A stretch of DNA of 64,000 bases, taken from the NCBI GenBank assembly GCA_017437065.1, contig JAFSBX010000097.1, positions 40,002 to 104,001 of the forward strand. The letters run 5' to 3'. A model generated the notes under the pieces. It ran no database searches, was not told where the DNA came from, and saw nothing but the letters and a program-made list of their open reading frames with translations. The position numbers and the translations under genes were made by a program. This document shows positions 48,230 through 57,915 of the stretch, piece by piece. Within the stretch, counting starts at the first letter, position 1, and each line of letters opens with the position of its first letter. The stretch is from Lachnospiraceae bacterium (lineage in GTDB: Bacteria > Bacillota > Clostridia > Lachnospirales > Lachnospiraceae).

Positions 48230-49171
48230 TTATTCTTCATCTTCATCACGTTTACGCGCCAAAGAATTCTGTACTCTTGTATAAAGCTCCTGTGCTGCAT
48301 TATATCCCATCTTTTTCTGTCTGTGATTAACAGCTGCTGACTCACAGATAATTGCCAGATTTCGTCCCGGACGAATCGGAATACTATGACATACTACCTT
48401 ATTACCAAGATATTCCGTATATTCTTCTTCCAGACCAAGTCTGTCATATTCTTTATCTTTGTCCCAGTCTTCCAATTTGATAACCAAATCAATTCCCTGA
48501 GTATCCTTAACACTTGAAACACCATACAGTGATTTAATATCTACAATACCGATACCTCTAAGCTCAATAAAATGCTTCGTAATATCCGGCGCACTTCCGA
48601 TTAATGTGTCATCACTTACTTTGCGGATTTCTACAACATCATCCGTAACCAGACGGTGTCCTCTCTTAATAAGTTCCAGTGCTGCTTCGGATTTACCGAT
48701 TCCGCTTTCTCCGGTAATCAAAACACCTTCACCATAGACATCCACCAATACACCATGTACGGAAATGCATGGTGCCAGTTTTACCTTCAGCCAACGAATA
48801 ATTTCAGCCATGAAATCAGATGTACTGGTCTTTGTAGATAATACCGGTACTCCATGCTCAGTTGCCTTTTTCAGGAAAAACTCATCCGGTTGTAAATCAC
48901 GACAGTATACAATTGCCGGTATGTCAAAGGAAAGTAATTTTGTATAAACTTCTTCTTTCTGTTCTTCTGTCATACTTTCCATATAAGTATATTCCACAAA
49001 ACCGATAATTTGTATACGTGTTGCATCAAAATGCGCAAAAAATCCCGCCATCTGCAACGCCGGTCGGTTAATATCCGGCTGCGTAACACGAATATTTTCA
49101 ATATCAATATCCGGTGTCAGATTGTCCAGTTTCATCTTCTCGATGACCTTGCTCAGTTTTACACTTGCCAT
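48230..49171 (-). CDS. hprK: HPr kinase/phosphorylase
   Basis: The 313-residue bifunctional enzyme phosphorylates and dephosphorylates Ser46 of HPr and Crh in response to glycolytic intermediates. The P-loop GESGIGKS is at 154-161, the catalytic His139 region is CISVHGVLVDVYGEG, and the family signature HFIELRGIGIVDIKSLYG follows. The start at 49171 (MASVKLSKVI) has GAGGAG six bases upstream; an upstream in-frame start is less likely. It heads the cluster to glcK-murB-rapZ-whiA-crh. Confidence 0.96.
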   Translation of the reverse strand: MASVKLSKVIEKMKLDNLTPDIDIENIRVTQPDINRPALQMAGFFAHFDATRIQIIGFVEYTYMESMTEEQKEEVYTKLLSFDIPAIVYCRDLQPDEFFLKKATEHGVPVLSTKTSTSDFMAEIIRWLKVKLAPCISVHGVLVDVYGEGVLITGESGIGKSEAALELIKRGHRLVTDDVVEIRKVSDDTLIGSAPDITKHFIELRGIGIVDIKSLYGVSSVKDTQGIDLVIKLEDWDKDKEYDRLGLEEEYTEYLGNKVVCHSIPIRPGRNLAIICESAAVNHRQKKMGYNAAQELYTRVQNSLARKRDEDEE

Positions 49172-49291
49172 ATCCCGCTCCTCTTTTCTTTGCATTTTAT
49201 TTATCAAGAAACATGGGTCTTCTCCATGCCTGTCTTCGCCTCACTCATTTTAATATTCTATCATACCCACATTTTAATAGCAATAAAAGAG

Positions 49292-51169
49292 TTAACTCTT
49301 TTCCTCTTCGCTTTTATGAAAAAAAAAGTAAATCTCCTCCGCCGTATTCTGCGGAAGATTTGCTTTCTCCACCAGCTCCTCGGCAGTGGCATGCTTAATC
49401 TCATCAATTGATTTAAAAGCCTTCATCAGTGCCTTTCTCCTTGCCGGCCCGACTCCCGGGATGTCATCCAGCACAGATTTTACCTGTGTCTTACTTCTTA
49501 AAGAACGATGATATTCAATCGCAAATCTATGTGCCTCATCCTGAATTCGCGTTATCAGTTTAAATCCTTCACTCCGATGGTCAATCGGAATTTCTACATT
49601 ATTAAAGTACAAGCCTCTCGTCCGGTGGTTATCATCCTTTACCATACCGCATACCGGAATGTTAATGTGCAGTTCATTTAAAACCTCAAGGGCAATATTT
49701 ACCTGCCCCCGTCCACCATCCATCAACAGCAAATCCGGAAATTTGGTAAAGCTGCCGAATTCTTTTTCCAGCTCTTTTTCATCCAGCTCCTTTTGTTCCT
49801 CCATGCCATGTACAAACCGCCTTGTCAGTACTTCCCGCATACAGGCATAATCATCAGGTCCCGAAACCGTCTTAATCTTAAACTTGCGATAATCACTACG
49901 TTTCGGTTTTCCCTGCTCGTAAACTACCATAGAACCTACATTTGCAAAACCACTGATGTTAGAAATATCAAAGGCCTCCATGCGGTGAATTCTTTCCAGT
50001 CCTAACAGTGATGCAATTTCCTTTGTTGCACCGATAGTGCGCCCTTCCTCACGTTTAATCTTTTCCCTGTCCTGACTAAGTATCAGCCGGGCATTTTGTG
50101 CCGCAAGCTCTACCAGCTTTTCCTTTGTTCCCTTTTTGGGTACGCGGATATACACACGACTGCCTCTCTTTGAACTAAGCCATTTTTCCAATATTTCCAC
50201 ATCTTCAATTTCTTTCTGAAGCATGAGTTCTTTTGGAATAAACGGAGTGCCTGCATAAAACTGTTTTACAAAATCCAGTAAAATCTGCTCCTTTGGTGTG
50301 CCTGAAACATGTGTCATATGAAAATGCTCCCTGCCAATCAGCTTTCCGCCGCGCACAAAAAACACCTGCACAATTGCATCATTCTCATCTTTATCCAGCG
50401 CAATAATATCCTTATCTTCCATATCGCTGTCCGTAATTTTCTGCTTTTGGGATACCTGCTTTACGCTATTAAGCAAATCCCGATAACGGACAGCTTCCTC
50501 AAATTCCATATTTTCAGAGGCCTCATACATCTTCTTTTCCAAATCTTTTAGAATAGTATCGTATTTTCCATTCAAAAATTCCAGTGCCTGTGCCACCTGT
50601 TCCGCATACTGTTCCTTTGACACATATCCCTGACAAGGTGCAAGACACTGCTTGATATGATAATTCAGACATGGCCTGTCATTTCCGATATCCCGTGGCA
50701 GATTTCTGTTACAGGTTCGCAACTGATAAAGCTTGTTCAACAGTTCAATTGTATCTTTCACGGCACCCGCACTGGTATACGGTCCAAAATATTTAGACTT
50801 GTCCTTTTTCATCTCTCTGGAAAACAGTACTCTTGGATACTCTTCCCCTACCGTTACTTTAATATATGGATACGTCTTATCATCTTTCAGCATTGTATTG
50901 TACTTGGGGCTGTATTCTTTAATCAGATTATTTTCCAATACAAGTGCTTCTAACTCAGAATCCGTCACTATATACTCAAAACGTGCAATCAGCGTTACCA
51001 TTTTATCAATCTGCGGACCACGCCCGATATTCGGACGAAAATACGAACGAACCCGATTATGTAAATTAATTGCTTTTCCCACATAAATAATTGTATCGTT
51101 CTCATCCCGCATAATATATACTCCCGGATTTTTAGGGAGCTTTTTTAACTCTTCCTCAAAATTAAACAT
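49292..51169 (-). CDS. uvrC: Excinuclease ABC subunit C (UvrC)
   Basis: The 625-residue nuclease makes both incisions in nucleotide excision repair. It has the GIY-YIG domain ([20 protein letters not shown], 14-33), a UVR motif ([19 protein letters not shown]), the RNase H-like 5' nuclease domain ([18 protein letters not shown] through [11 protein letters not shown]), and a C-terminal helix-hairpin-helix ([19 protein letters not shown]). The start at 51169 has AGGAG five bases upstream. It lies 120 bases upstream of hprK and may be the first gene of that transcript. Confidence 0.97.
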   Translation of the reverse strand: MFNFEEELKKLPKNPGVYIMRDENDTIIYVGKAINLHNRVRSYFRPNIGRGPQIDKMVTLIARFEYIVTDSELEALVLENNLIKEYSPKYNTMLKDDKTYPYIKVTVGEEYPRVLFSREMKKDKSKYFGPYTSAGAVKDTIELLNKLYQLRTCNRNLPRDIGNDRPCLNYHIKQCLAPCQGYVSKEQYAEQVAQALEFLNGKYDTILKDLEKKMYEASENMEFEEAVRYRDLLNSVKQVSQKQKITDSDMEDKDIIALDKDENDAIVQVFFVRGGKLIGREHFHMTHVSGTPKEQILLDFVKQFYAGTPFIPKELMLQKEIEDVEILEKWLSSKRGSRVYIRVPKKGTKEKLVELAAQNARLILSQDREKIKREEGRTIGATKEIASLLGLERIHRMEAFDISNISGFANVGSMVVYEQGKPKRSDYRKFKIKTVSGPDDYACMREVLTRRFVHGMEEQKELDEKELEKEFGSFTKFPDLLLMDGGRGQVNIALEVLNELHINIPVCGMVKDDNHRTRGLYFNNVEIPIDHRSEGFKLITRIQDEAHRFAIEYHRSLRSKTQVKSVLDDIPGVGPARRKALMKAFKSIDEIKHATAEELVEKANLPQNTAEEIYFFFHKSEEEKS

Positions 51170-51249
51170 ATCTGCTCCTATATTATGCAAAATGCTGCTC
51201 AATAGCCACACTTCTTATTTTTACAACATTCGCACCATGCTTTTCTTAT

Positions 51250-51289
51250 ACAAAAAAGATTCTATGAGTCATACATAGAATCTTTTTAC
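51250..51289. terminator. Terminator after ftsH
   Basis: AAAAGATTCTATG pairs with CATAGAATCTTTT around a seven-base loop, with T-runs on both strands, immediately after the ftsH stop codon. Confidence 0.9.
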
Positions 51290-51291
51290 TT

Positions 51292-53595
51292 TTATTTTTC
51301 GTCAGAAGGTTTCTGTACCTGATGTTCCAATCCTGAAGGTGCATTGGAAAAACGCCCAAGCGGCTCATCAATCGTATGATTGATATGCTGTCCTATATGA
51401 GAATCATCACTTTTCATCTGATTCTGTATTCCAACCTCCTGCTGCCCCCACGCATATGTTGTCTGATTGTTATCCTGTGCAAAGAAATCATCAATTTCTT
51501 TCTGATTTTCATTCAAAAAATCATCCGTTGACATTTTATCTTCTTCAACCGTCTTGAAAGTTTCTTCTGTTTTCTTTTCATCTGTAACCGAATTCATCAG
51601 GCTGAGTTCCTGTCCGTTCTCTGCTTTTCCTTCTTCCGGCTTCTTCTCTTCCGGTTCAGGAATGCCTTTTTCGCGGCGGAAAATCTCCATAAACTCTTTT
51701 CCGGTAATCGTTTCCTTCTCAATCAAAAATTCGGCAAGTTTATCCATAACATCTCTGTTTTCCAAAAGAAGCTGTTTTGCTTTTTCATAGCTTTCTTTCA
51801 AAATTGCCATAACTTCCGTATCCACATCCGCAGCCGTTACATCACTACAATTCATAACTGTTCTGCCGGATAAATACTTGCTTTCCACAGATTCCAGACC
51901 TACAAGTCCAAACCGCTTACTCATACCATACTGGGTAACCATGGCGCGTGCAATTCCGGTTGCTTTTTCAATATCGTTGGACGCACCTGTTGTTACTGTA
52001 TCAAATACAATTTCTTCTGCCGCACGGCCTGCCACAAGGCTTACAAGCATATCTCTAAGCTCTGCTTCCGTATTCAGATATTTTTCTTCCTCCGGTACAT
52101 TCATGACATAACCTAATGCACCCATCGTTCGCGGTACAATTGTAATTTTCTGCACCGGTTCAGAATTTTTCTGAAGAGCACTGGTAAGCGCATGACCAAT
52201 TTCATGATAAGAAACAATTTTTCTCTCTTCTTTGCTCATAATACGGTCTTTTTTCTCTTTACCTACAAGTACCTGTTCCACTGCCTCAAACAAATCTTTC
52301 TGGCAAACGCAGTTTCTTCCCATTTTTACGGCATTGATTGCTGCTTCATTAATCATATTGGCAAGGTCAGAACCTACCGCACCACTTGTTGCAAGTGCAA
52401 TTGCTTCTAAATCCACACTGTCATCCATCAATACATCTTTTGCATGTACCTTTAAAATCTCGACACGACCTTTTAAATCCGGTTTGTCTACGATAATTCT
52501 TCTGTCAAAACGTCCCGGACGAAGCAACGCCTTATCCAGAATTTCCGGTCTGTTTGTTGCTCCTAAAATCAAAATACCTTTGGAAGTATCGAAACCATCC
52601 ATTTCAGAAAGTAACTGGTTCAACGTCTGTTCACGTTCTTCATTACCGCCACCGTATTTCGAGTCACGGCTTCGTCCAATGGCATCAATTTCATCAATAA
52701 AAATAATACATGGTGCATTCTTATTTGCTTCTTTAAATAAATCTCTTACACGGGATGCACCAACACCTACATAAAGTTCAATAAAATCAGAACCTGTCAA
52801 TGAAAAGAACGGCACTCCTGCTTCTCCGGCAACCGCCTTTGCAAGAAGTGTCTTACCTGTTCCGGGAGGTCCTACCAGCAAGGCACCTTTTGGAAGCTTC
52901 GCACCGATTTTGCTGTATCTGCCCGGATTATGCAGGAAATCTACTACTTCCTGTAAGGATTCTTTCGCCTCATCTTCACCCGCAACATCTTTAAAAGTAA
53001 TTCCGGTTTCCTTTTGTACATACACTTTTGCAGTGGATTTACCTACTCCCATAGGACCTCCGCCACCGGAAATCTTTTTCATCAAAAAACTAAGCAATAT
53101 CCACACAAAAACAAGCGGCAAAATATAAGTCAGAATAATAGACATCAACATACCTGAATTATCCTGCACCACTCCGCTGACTTCTACACCATATTTCAAC
53201 AGTCTTTTTGTCAGTGTCTCGTCCTCTTCAATTTTTCCTGTGTAATAAGACACTGTCGAAGTTCCGTAAATATTATTACTCTTTTCTACTTTCGGATAAA
53301 TATTAATCCGTTCCGGCGTAATCTGTACATTTCCTACTTTCCCGCTTTCTACCATATTAATAAACTGATTATAGGTAATCTCTTTTTCGGTTCCACCTGT
53401 CAAAACTTTCATAAAGTAGCTCATTAACAATAATGTTATTAATGATGCAACTAAAAAAAGCAGTACATTTGATTTCTTCGGGTTTTGTCCATTATTTCCC
53501 GGTCCGCCTTTTCCCGGATCATTTTGTCCCCCGTTTCCACCGTTATTATTATAACCATTTCCATTGTTATAATTGTTCACGTTATTACTGTCCAT
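51292..53595 (-). CDS. ftsH: ATP-dependent zinc metalloprotease FtsH
   Basis: This 767-residue membrane AAA protease degrades misfolded membrane proteins and regulators. It has two membrane helices (about 44-64 and 150-172) around a small outer domain, the Walker A GPPGTGKT at about 242-249, Walker B with [11 protein letters not shown], the arginine-finger region, and the zinc motif SYHEIGHAL. The start at 53595 has GGAG five bases upstream. The first 40 residues are Asn/Gly-rich ([19 protein letters not shown]), and the tail of about 130 residues is acidic; both are longer than usual. Confidence 0.97.
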   Translation of the reverse strand: MDSNNVNNYNNGNGYNNNGGNGGQNDPGKGGPGNNGQNPKKSNVLLFLVASLITLLLMSYFMKVLTGGTEKEITYNQFINMVESGKVGNVQITPERINIYPKVEKSNNIYGTSTVSYYTGKIEEDETLTKRLLKYGVEVSGVVQDNSGMLMSIILTYILPLVFVWILLSFLMKKISGGGGPMGVGKSTAKVYVQKETGITFKDVAGEDEAKESLQEVVDFLHNPGRYSKIGAKLPKGALLVGPPGTGKTLLAKAVAGEAGVPFFSLTGSDFIELYVGVGASRVRDLFKEANKNAPCIIFIDEIDAIGRSRDSKYGGGNEEREQTLNQLLSEMDGFDTSKGILILGATNRPEILDKALLRPGRFDRRIIVDKPDLKGRVEILKVHAKDVLMDDSVDLEAIALATSGAVGSDLANMINEAAINAVKMGRNCVCQKDLFEAVEQVLVGKEKKDRIMSKEERKIVSYHEIGHALTSALQKNSEPVQKITIVPRTMGALGYVMNVPEEEKYLNTEAELRDMLVSLVAGRAAEEIVFDTVTTGASNDIEKATGIARAMVTQYGMSKRFGLVGLESVESKYLSGRTVMNCSDVTAADVDTEVMAILKESYEKAKQLLLENRDVMDKLAEFLIEKETITGKEFMEIFRREKGIPEPEEKKPEEGKAENGQELSLMNSVTDEKKTEETFKTVEEDKMSTDDFLNENQKEIDDFFAQDNNQTTYAWGQQEVGIQNQMKSDDSHIGQHINHTIDEPLGRFSNAPSGLEHQVQKPSDEK

Positions 53596-53657
53596 AACTT
53601 CTCCATTCTTTTGCACAATGACCTATGTCAAATCTGTTTTTCCAAATCGTTGTTTCT

Positions 53658-53686
53658 ATTATAAGGATAGCTTTCCCATTAATCAA
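53658..53686 (-). promoter_or_regulatory. Promoter of ftsH
   Basis: TTGATT (53686-53681) and TATAAT (53663-53658) are 17 bases apart on the minus strand, about 65 bases before the start codon. Confidence 0.75.
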
Positions 53687-53748
53687 TAACGTATTTGTGA
53701 AAATCCGGACATAACTCTAAAAGATTTATAAACTTTTTATACTCTTTT

Positions 53749-55224
53749 TTAAATGTTATTCATTCCTTTAATAATTGGTTCACAGGTTAAATCCACACCA
53801 AGCTTTTTAAATGTTTTCAAATCTACATCTGTAAGCATAACGGAGGTGTGCACCTGACATCCCTTTAATTTCGGAAGCTGCTCCAACGCTTTTCTCGCAT
53901 TTTTATCGTTCATTGCTGAAACAGAAAGTGCAATCAGTACTTCATCCGTATGAAGCCTCGGGTTTTTTCCACCAAGATATTTTGTTTTCAACTCCTGAAT
54001 CGGCTCAATGGCTTCCGGCAAAATCAAATGTGTATCATGGTCTACCTCTCCCAGATATTTTAAAGCATTCAATAATAATGCTGCTGATGCTCCGAGCAAG
54101 TCAGAAGTTTTGGATGTAATAATTGTTCCATCTGCAAGCTCAATCGCTGCGGTGGGTACTCCTAATTCTTCTGCACGTTTCTTAGCTGCGACAGTTACCT
54201 TTCTGTCATCTGTCGTAATCTTCGCCTGTTTCAGTAAAAGTTCAATTTTATAAACATCATTTTCTTTTGCTTTACCCCTGATTACATCATTCATTGCCGT
54301 ATAATAGCGACGAATGATTTCCATATAAGAGGCTTCTTTGCAGGCTTCATCATCCACCATGCACTTTCCTGCCATATTGACACCCATATCGGTAGGAGAC
54401 TTGTACGGATTTTCTCCGTAAATCCCCTCAAAAATTGCATTCAATACCGGGAAAATCTCAATATCACGGTTATAATTAACTGTCGTTTCCCCATAAGCCT
54501 CCAAATGGAAGGGGTCAATCATATTTATATCATTCAGATCCGCTGTTGCTGCTTCATATGCAAGATTCACCGGATGCTTTAACGGAATATTCCAAATCGG
54601 AAAAGTCTCGTATTTGGCATATCCTGCCTTGATACCTCTCTTATTATCATGGTAAAGCTGCGATAAGCAAACCGCCATTTTTCCACTTCCCGGTCCCGGT
54701 GCAGTAACCACAACTAACGGTCTGGTTGTCTCAATGTACTCATTTTTACCAAATCCTTCATCACTGACAATTAACGGAATGTTAGACGGATATCCTTCAA
54801 TGGCATAATGCAAGTATACTTTTACATTATTTTTTTCCAGTTTTTCCTTAAATTCTGCGGCACGTACCTGTCCTGCATAACGGGTCAGTACTACACTTCC
54901 AACCAAAAATCCACGGTCTTCAAATTCCTTCATCAGTCTCTGTACATCTTCATCATAGGTAATTCCTAAATCACCGCGTATCTTATTCTTTTCAATATCA
55001 GCTGAATTTATTACAATAACTATCTCTGCTCTATCGGAAAGCTTCATCAACATACGTAATTTACTGTCAGGTTCAAACCCCGGCAATACTCTTGATGCAT
55101 GAAAATCATCGAATAATTTACCACCAAACTCCAGATATAACTTATCTCCGAATTTATTGATTCTCTCTTCAATATGTTCTGATTGCATTTTTAAATATTT
55201 TTCGTTATCAAATCCAACTCTCAT
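53749..55224 (-). CDS. DUF1846 family protein
   Basis: The roughly 491-residue protein belongs to DUF1846, widespread in Firmicutes, with structures known but no settled function. It starts MRVGFDNEKYLKMQSEHIEERI; the ATG two codons earlier (55230) is an alternative. A nucleotide-binding-like loop VVTAPGPGSGKMAVCLSQLY occurs near residue 190, and the rest is a mixed alpha/beta fold with the conserved YNRDIEIFP and SPTDMGVNMAG. No membrane segment or signal is seen. It lies between proS and ftsH with its own gaps on both sides. Confidence 0.9.
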   Translation of the reverse strand: MRVGFDNEKYLKMQSEHIEERINKFGDKLYLEFGGKLFDDFHASRVLPGFEPDSKLRMLMKLSDRAEIVIVINSADIEKNKIRGDLGITYDEDVQRLMKEFEDRGFLVGSVVLTRYAGQVRAAEFKEKLEKNNVKVYLHYAIEGYPSNIPLIVSDEGFGKNEYIETTRPLVVVTAPGPGSGKMAVCLSQLYHDNKRGIKAGYAKYETFPIWNIPLKHPVNLAYEAATADLNDINMIDPFHLEAYGETTVNYNRDIEIFPVLNAIFEGIYGENPYKSPTDMGVNMAGKCMVDDEACKEASYMEIIRRYYTAMNDVIRGKAKENDVYKIELLLKQAKITTDDRKVTVAAKKRAEELGVPTAAIELADGTIITSKTSDLLGASAALLLNALKYLGEVDHDTHLILPEAIEPIQELKTKYLGGKNPRLHTDEVLIALSVSAMNDKNARKALEQLPKLKGCQVHTSVMLTDVDLKTFKKLGVDLTCEPIIKGMNNI

Positions 55225-55312
55225 ACTCATAACCTGTCCGCTTTCCTTTTTCATACTGATTTTCTGTTTACATACGTTTTTTATTGTAGCACAACGTTAT
55301 TAATTATTCCAT

Positions 55313-55347
55313 AAAAAATTGTCGCCGGACGGCGGACGGCGACAATT
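55313..55347 (-). terminator. Terminator after proS
   Basis: ATTGTCGCCG pairs with CGGCGACAAT around a nine-base loop, followed by six T on the minus strand. It is the last of three tandem hairpins after the proS stop. Confidence 0.9.
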
Positions 55348-55351
55348 CTAA

Positions 55352-55411
55352 GAGAATGCTTCGCATTCTCCTTAACATTTTCCGGCTCACAGAATCATCT
55401 ATGAGCCGGAT
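55352..55411 (-). other. Two extra hairpins between proS and its terminator
   Basis: TCCGGCTCAT with GTGAGCCGGA (55411-55381), then GAGAATGC-GAA-GCATTCTC (55370-55352), form two stable stems in a row. They lack T-runs and may protect the mRNA end. Confidence 0.6.
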
Positions 55412-55434
55412 TTCCAATAAACTGCTTATAAATT

Positions 55435-56865
55435 TTAGTATGCTTTACCCCAGTAAACCATTTTCTTCGCAGGTTTTCCACAGCAAACGCAAACATCGCT
55501 TAACTGCTCCTGTTCAAATGGCATACAACGGCTTGTAACAGCAAGTTTTTCTTTAATTGCATCTTCACATGCCTGTTCTTCACACCACATGGCTTTCACG
55601 AAACCTGTCTTTTCTTCAAAGATTTTTACAAATTCGTCAAAGTTTTTCGCCACATAGGTATGTTCTTCGCGGTGTGCTCTTGCACGCTCTAACATTTCTT
55701 TCTGCATAGTTTCTAATACTTCTGAAACCTTGCTTTCCAGTTCGTCAAGATTTGCTTCAATCTTTTCTCTGGTATCTCTACGGCAGATAACACATTTATT
55801 TGCTGCAATATCCTTAGGTCCGATTTCTACACGGATTGGAATACCGCGCATTTCCTGCTCAGAGAATTTCCATCCCGGACTCTTATCACTGTCGTCCACT
55901 TTCACACGGAAGTTTCCTAACTTCTCTGAAAGCTCTGCAGCTTTTTCAAGTACTCCTTCTTTATGCTGCTGGATTGGAATAATCATTACCTGAGTCGGTG
56001 CAATTGCAGGAGGAAGTACTAAACCTGAATCATCACCGTGAACCATGATGATTGCACCAATCAGACGGGTTGTCATTCCCCATGAAGTCTGATGTACATG
56101 TTTTAATTTATTATCTTTGTCTGTATACTGAATGCCGAATGCTTTTGCAAAACCATCGCCGAAGTTATGACTTGTACCGGACTGCAATGCTTTTCCGTCA
56201 TGCATCAATGCTTCAATCGTATAAGTAGCTTCTGCACCTGCAAATTTTTCTTTCTCGGTTTTCTGTCCTTTAATAACAGGGATTGCCAGATACTCTTCAA
56301 GAAACTGTGCATATATATTCAGCATCTGAATTGTTCTTGCTTCTGCATCCTCAGCAGTAGCATGTGCAGTATGTCCTTCCTGCCATAAGAATTCTCTGGA
56401 ACGAAGGAAAGGTCTTGTTTCTTTTTCCCAACGTACTACAGAACACCACTGATTATATACCTTTGGCAAATCTCTATAGGACTGAATTTCATTTTTATAG
56501 AAATCACAGAACAATGTTTCAGAAGTAGGTCTTACACAAAGTCTTTCCTGTAATGGATTTAATCCGCCATGTGTAACCCATGCTACTTCCGGTGCAAATC
56601 CTTCTACGTGATCCTTTTCTTTCTGTAAAAGACTTTCAGGAATAAACATTGGTAAATAAACGTTTTCTACTCCGCTCTCTTTAAACATTTTATCCAACTG
56701 GCTCTGAATGTTTTCCCAGATTGCATATCCTGCCGGTTTGATAACCATACATCCTTTTACGCTTGTATAGTCGATTAATTCTGCTTTTTTTACTACATCG
56801 GTATACCACTGTGCAAAATCAGTTTCCATCGATGTAATTGCTTCTACTAATTTTTTGTCAGCCAT
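55435..56865 (-). CDS. proS: Prolyl-tRNA synthetase (short type, no editing insert)
   Basis: The 476-residue class II synthetase charges tRNA-Pro. Motif 2 ([26 protein letters not shown]), motif 3 with the [14 protein letters not shown] stretch, the [11 protein letters not shown] region, an anticodon-binding domain and a C-terminal zinc-like domain ([20 protein letters not shown]) are present. There is no bacterial INS editing domain between motifs 2 and 3, so it is the archaeal/eukaryotic-like ProS3 type common in clostridia. It is controlled by an upstream T-box. GGAGGAG precedes the ATG. Confidence 0.97.
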   Translation of the reverse strand: MADKKLVEAITSMETDFAQWYTDVVKKAELIDYTSVKGCMVIKPAGYAIWENIQSQLDKMFKESGVENVYLPMFIPESLLQKEKDHVEGFAPEVAWVTHGGLNPLQERLCVRPTSETLFCDFYKNEIQSYRDLPKVYNQWCSVVRWEKETRPFLRSREFLWQEGHTAHATAEDAEARTIQMLNIYAQFLEEYLAIPVIKGQKTEKEKFAGAEATYTIEALMHDGKALQSGTSHNFGDGFAKAFGIQYTDKDNKLKHVHQTSWGMTTRLIGAIIMVHGDDSGLVLPPAIAPTQVMIIPIQQHKEGVLEKAAELSEKLGNFRVKVDDSDKSPGWKFSEQEMRGIPIRVEIGPKDIAANKCVICRRDTREKIEANLDELESKVSEVLETMQKEMLERARAHREEHTYVAKNFDEFVKIFEEKTGFVKAMWCEEQACEDAIKEKLAVTSRCMPFEQEQLSDVCVCCGKPAKKMVYWGKAY

Positions 56866-56904
56866 CCTGCTACTCCTCCTAATATATTATTGATAGGGAT
56901 GAAT

Positions 56905-57140
56905 ACAAAAAAACGCCGAGTCTTTCCATCCCCGTAAGGGACCGAAAAACTCGGCGGTACCACCCTAATTAGTGTTAATACACTCATCTCTAAACCGTTA
57001 ACGCCGGCGTACGTTGTATTTTCATACAAAGCTCCCGGGCAGGTTCCAAATATTATTCGTAAAAACCTCTCACCAACGGCTTTCTCTCTGAAACGCTTCC
57101 TATCTGTACTAATCCCATTCAACGCTGTTCAACTATTGAC
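56905..57140 (-). promoter_or_regulatory. T-box riboswitch (proline) controlling proS
   Basis: The minus-strand leader contains the T-box core AGGGTGGTACCGCC (56965-56952), which pairs with the uncharged tRNA acceptor end. The terminator CGCCGAGT/ACTCGGCG then seven T lies at 56956-56907. Stem I shows AGAGAG- and GGTGAGAGG-type elements and a specifier loop GGAACCTGCC with the codon CCT (Pro) at 57043-57041. Uncharged tRNA-Pro would stabilise the antiterminator and allow proS transcription. Confidence 0.95.
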
Positions 57141-57144
57141 TTCC

Positions 57145-57173
57145 ATTGTAGAAGAAAGGAAAATATTTGTCAA
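57145..57173 (-). promoter_or_regulatory. Promoter of the proS leader
   Basis: TTGACA (57173-57168) and TACAAT (57150-57145) are 17 bases apart, placing the transcript start at the beginning of the T-box leader. Confidence 0.88.
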
Positions 57174-57223
57174 TTGTTTTTTCCGAAGTCGTTACATTTC
57201 AGCGTTTGTCTGACTAATTTCTA

Positions 57224-57841
57224 TTATTTAGCAGCTTCAAAAGAATCAAAGAATGCTGTCATAGCATCTGTACAATCACCCATATCAGTAACAATGATGT
57301 AGTACATATGGTTACCGATTGCACGGCAGTAACATTCCTGAGTAATTGCTGTACCTGCAAGGTCAATTGAAATATTGATGTGTGAGAATTCTACACCACC
57401 AAGTTTTTTAGCTGTTACATCTGAAAATTCTACTGTGCATCCCATGCTTTCATATGTAGTTTTTGTTGTTTCCTGTAAGCTCTCTAAATAAGTATCAGCT
57501 TTTACTTTTGCGCCGATAGTCTGTGTCATATCTTCAGCTGCAATCTGAATAGAAGATCCTGCTTCTGAAGTAATAACTGTTTCATAAACGATAGCTGCTT
57601 CTACTTTTTCTGCGTTTTCCATGGAAGCCATAGCTGAATCCTGGAATGACTGCATTGTTGCTTCATCTGCAATTGTTAATCCTTCCGGAACTGTAGCCTT
57701 AATTCCTACGGATGTGTTTGTATATACGTTACCTTCAACTGTTCCTTTTTCAAACTTAGCGCTGCCCCCACATGCTGTCAATGCAAGTACCATGCTCATT
57801 GCAAGTACAAGTGTCATAATTTTCTTTTTCATCTGTTTCAT
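57224..57841 (-). CDS. Small secreted lipoprotein of unknown function
   Basis: The 205-residue protein has a lipoprotein signal peptide ending in the lipobox LTAC (Cys about residue 24), so it is anchored outside the membrane. The mature part of about 180 residues has a mixed alpha/beta pattern (YTNTSVGIKATVPEGLTIAD, then GGVEFSHINISIDLAG), which resembles the DUF/PsbP-like lipoproteins of clostridia, but I cannot name a family. The start at 57841 has GGAG seven bases upstream. It has its own promoter whose -35 overlaps the stop of the upstream gene. Confidence 0.75.
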   Translation of the reverse strand: MKQMKKKIMTLVLAMSMVLALTACGGSAKFEKGTVEGNVYTNTSVGIKATVPEGLTIADEATMQSFQDSAMASMENAEKVEAAIVYETVITSEAGSSIQIAAEDMTQTIGAKVKADTYLESLQETTKTTYESMGCTVEFSDVTAKKLGGVEFSHINISIDLAGTAITQECYCRAIGNHMYYIIVTDMGDCTDAMTAFFDSFEAAK

Positions 57842-57887
57842 CGTTTTTCTCCCACTATGTGTTGTTTCCTTTGTTTCTACCCTTGCT

Positions 57888-57915
57888 ATTATAACCATTT
57901 TTTTTATTCTGTCAA
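57888..57915 (-). promoter_or_regulatory. Promoter of the lipoprotein gene
   Basis: TTGACA (57915-57910) and TATAAT (57893-57888) are 16 bases apart. The -35 overlaps the last codons of the upstream O-antigen-ligase-like gene. Confidence 0.85.

Noticed and set aside
56847-57122. 91-residue open frame upstream of proS
   Set aside because: It lies entirely in the T-box leader and terminator; its apparent sequence comes from the structured RNA, and no ribosome site precedes it.
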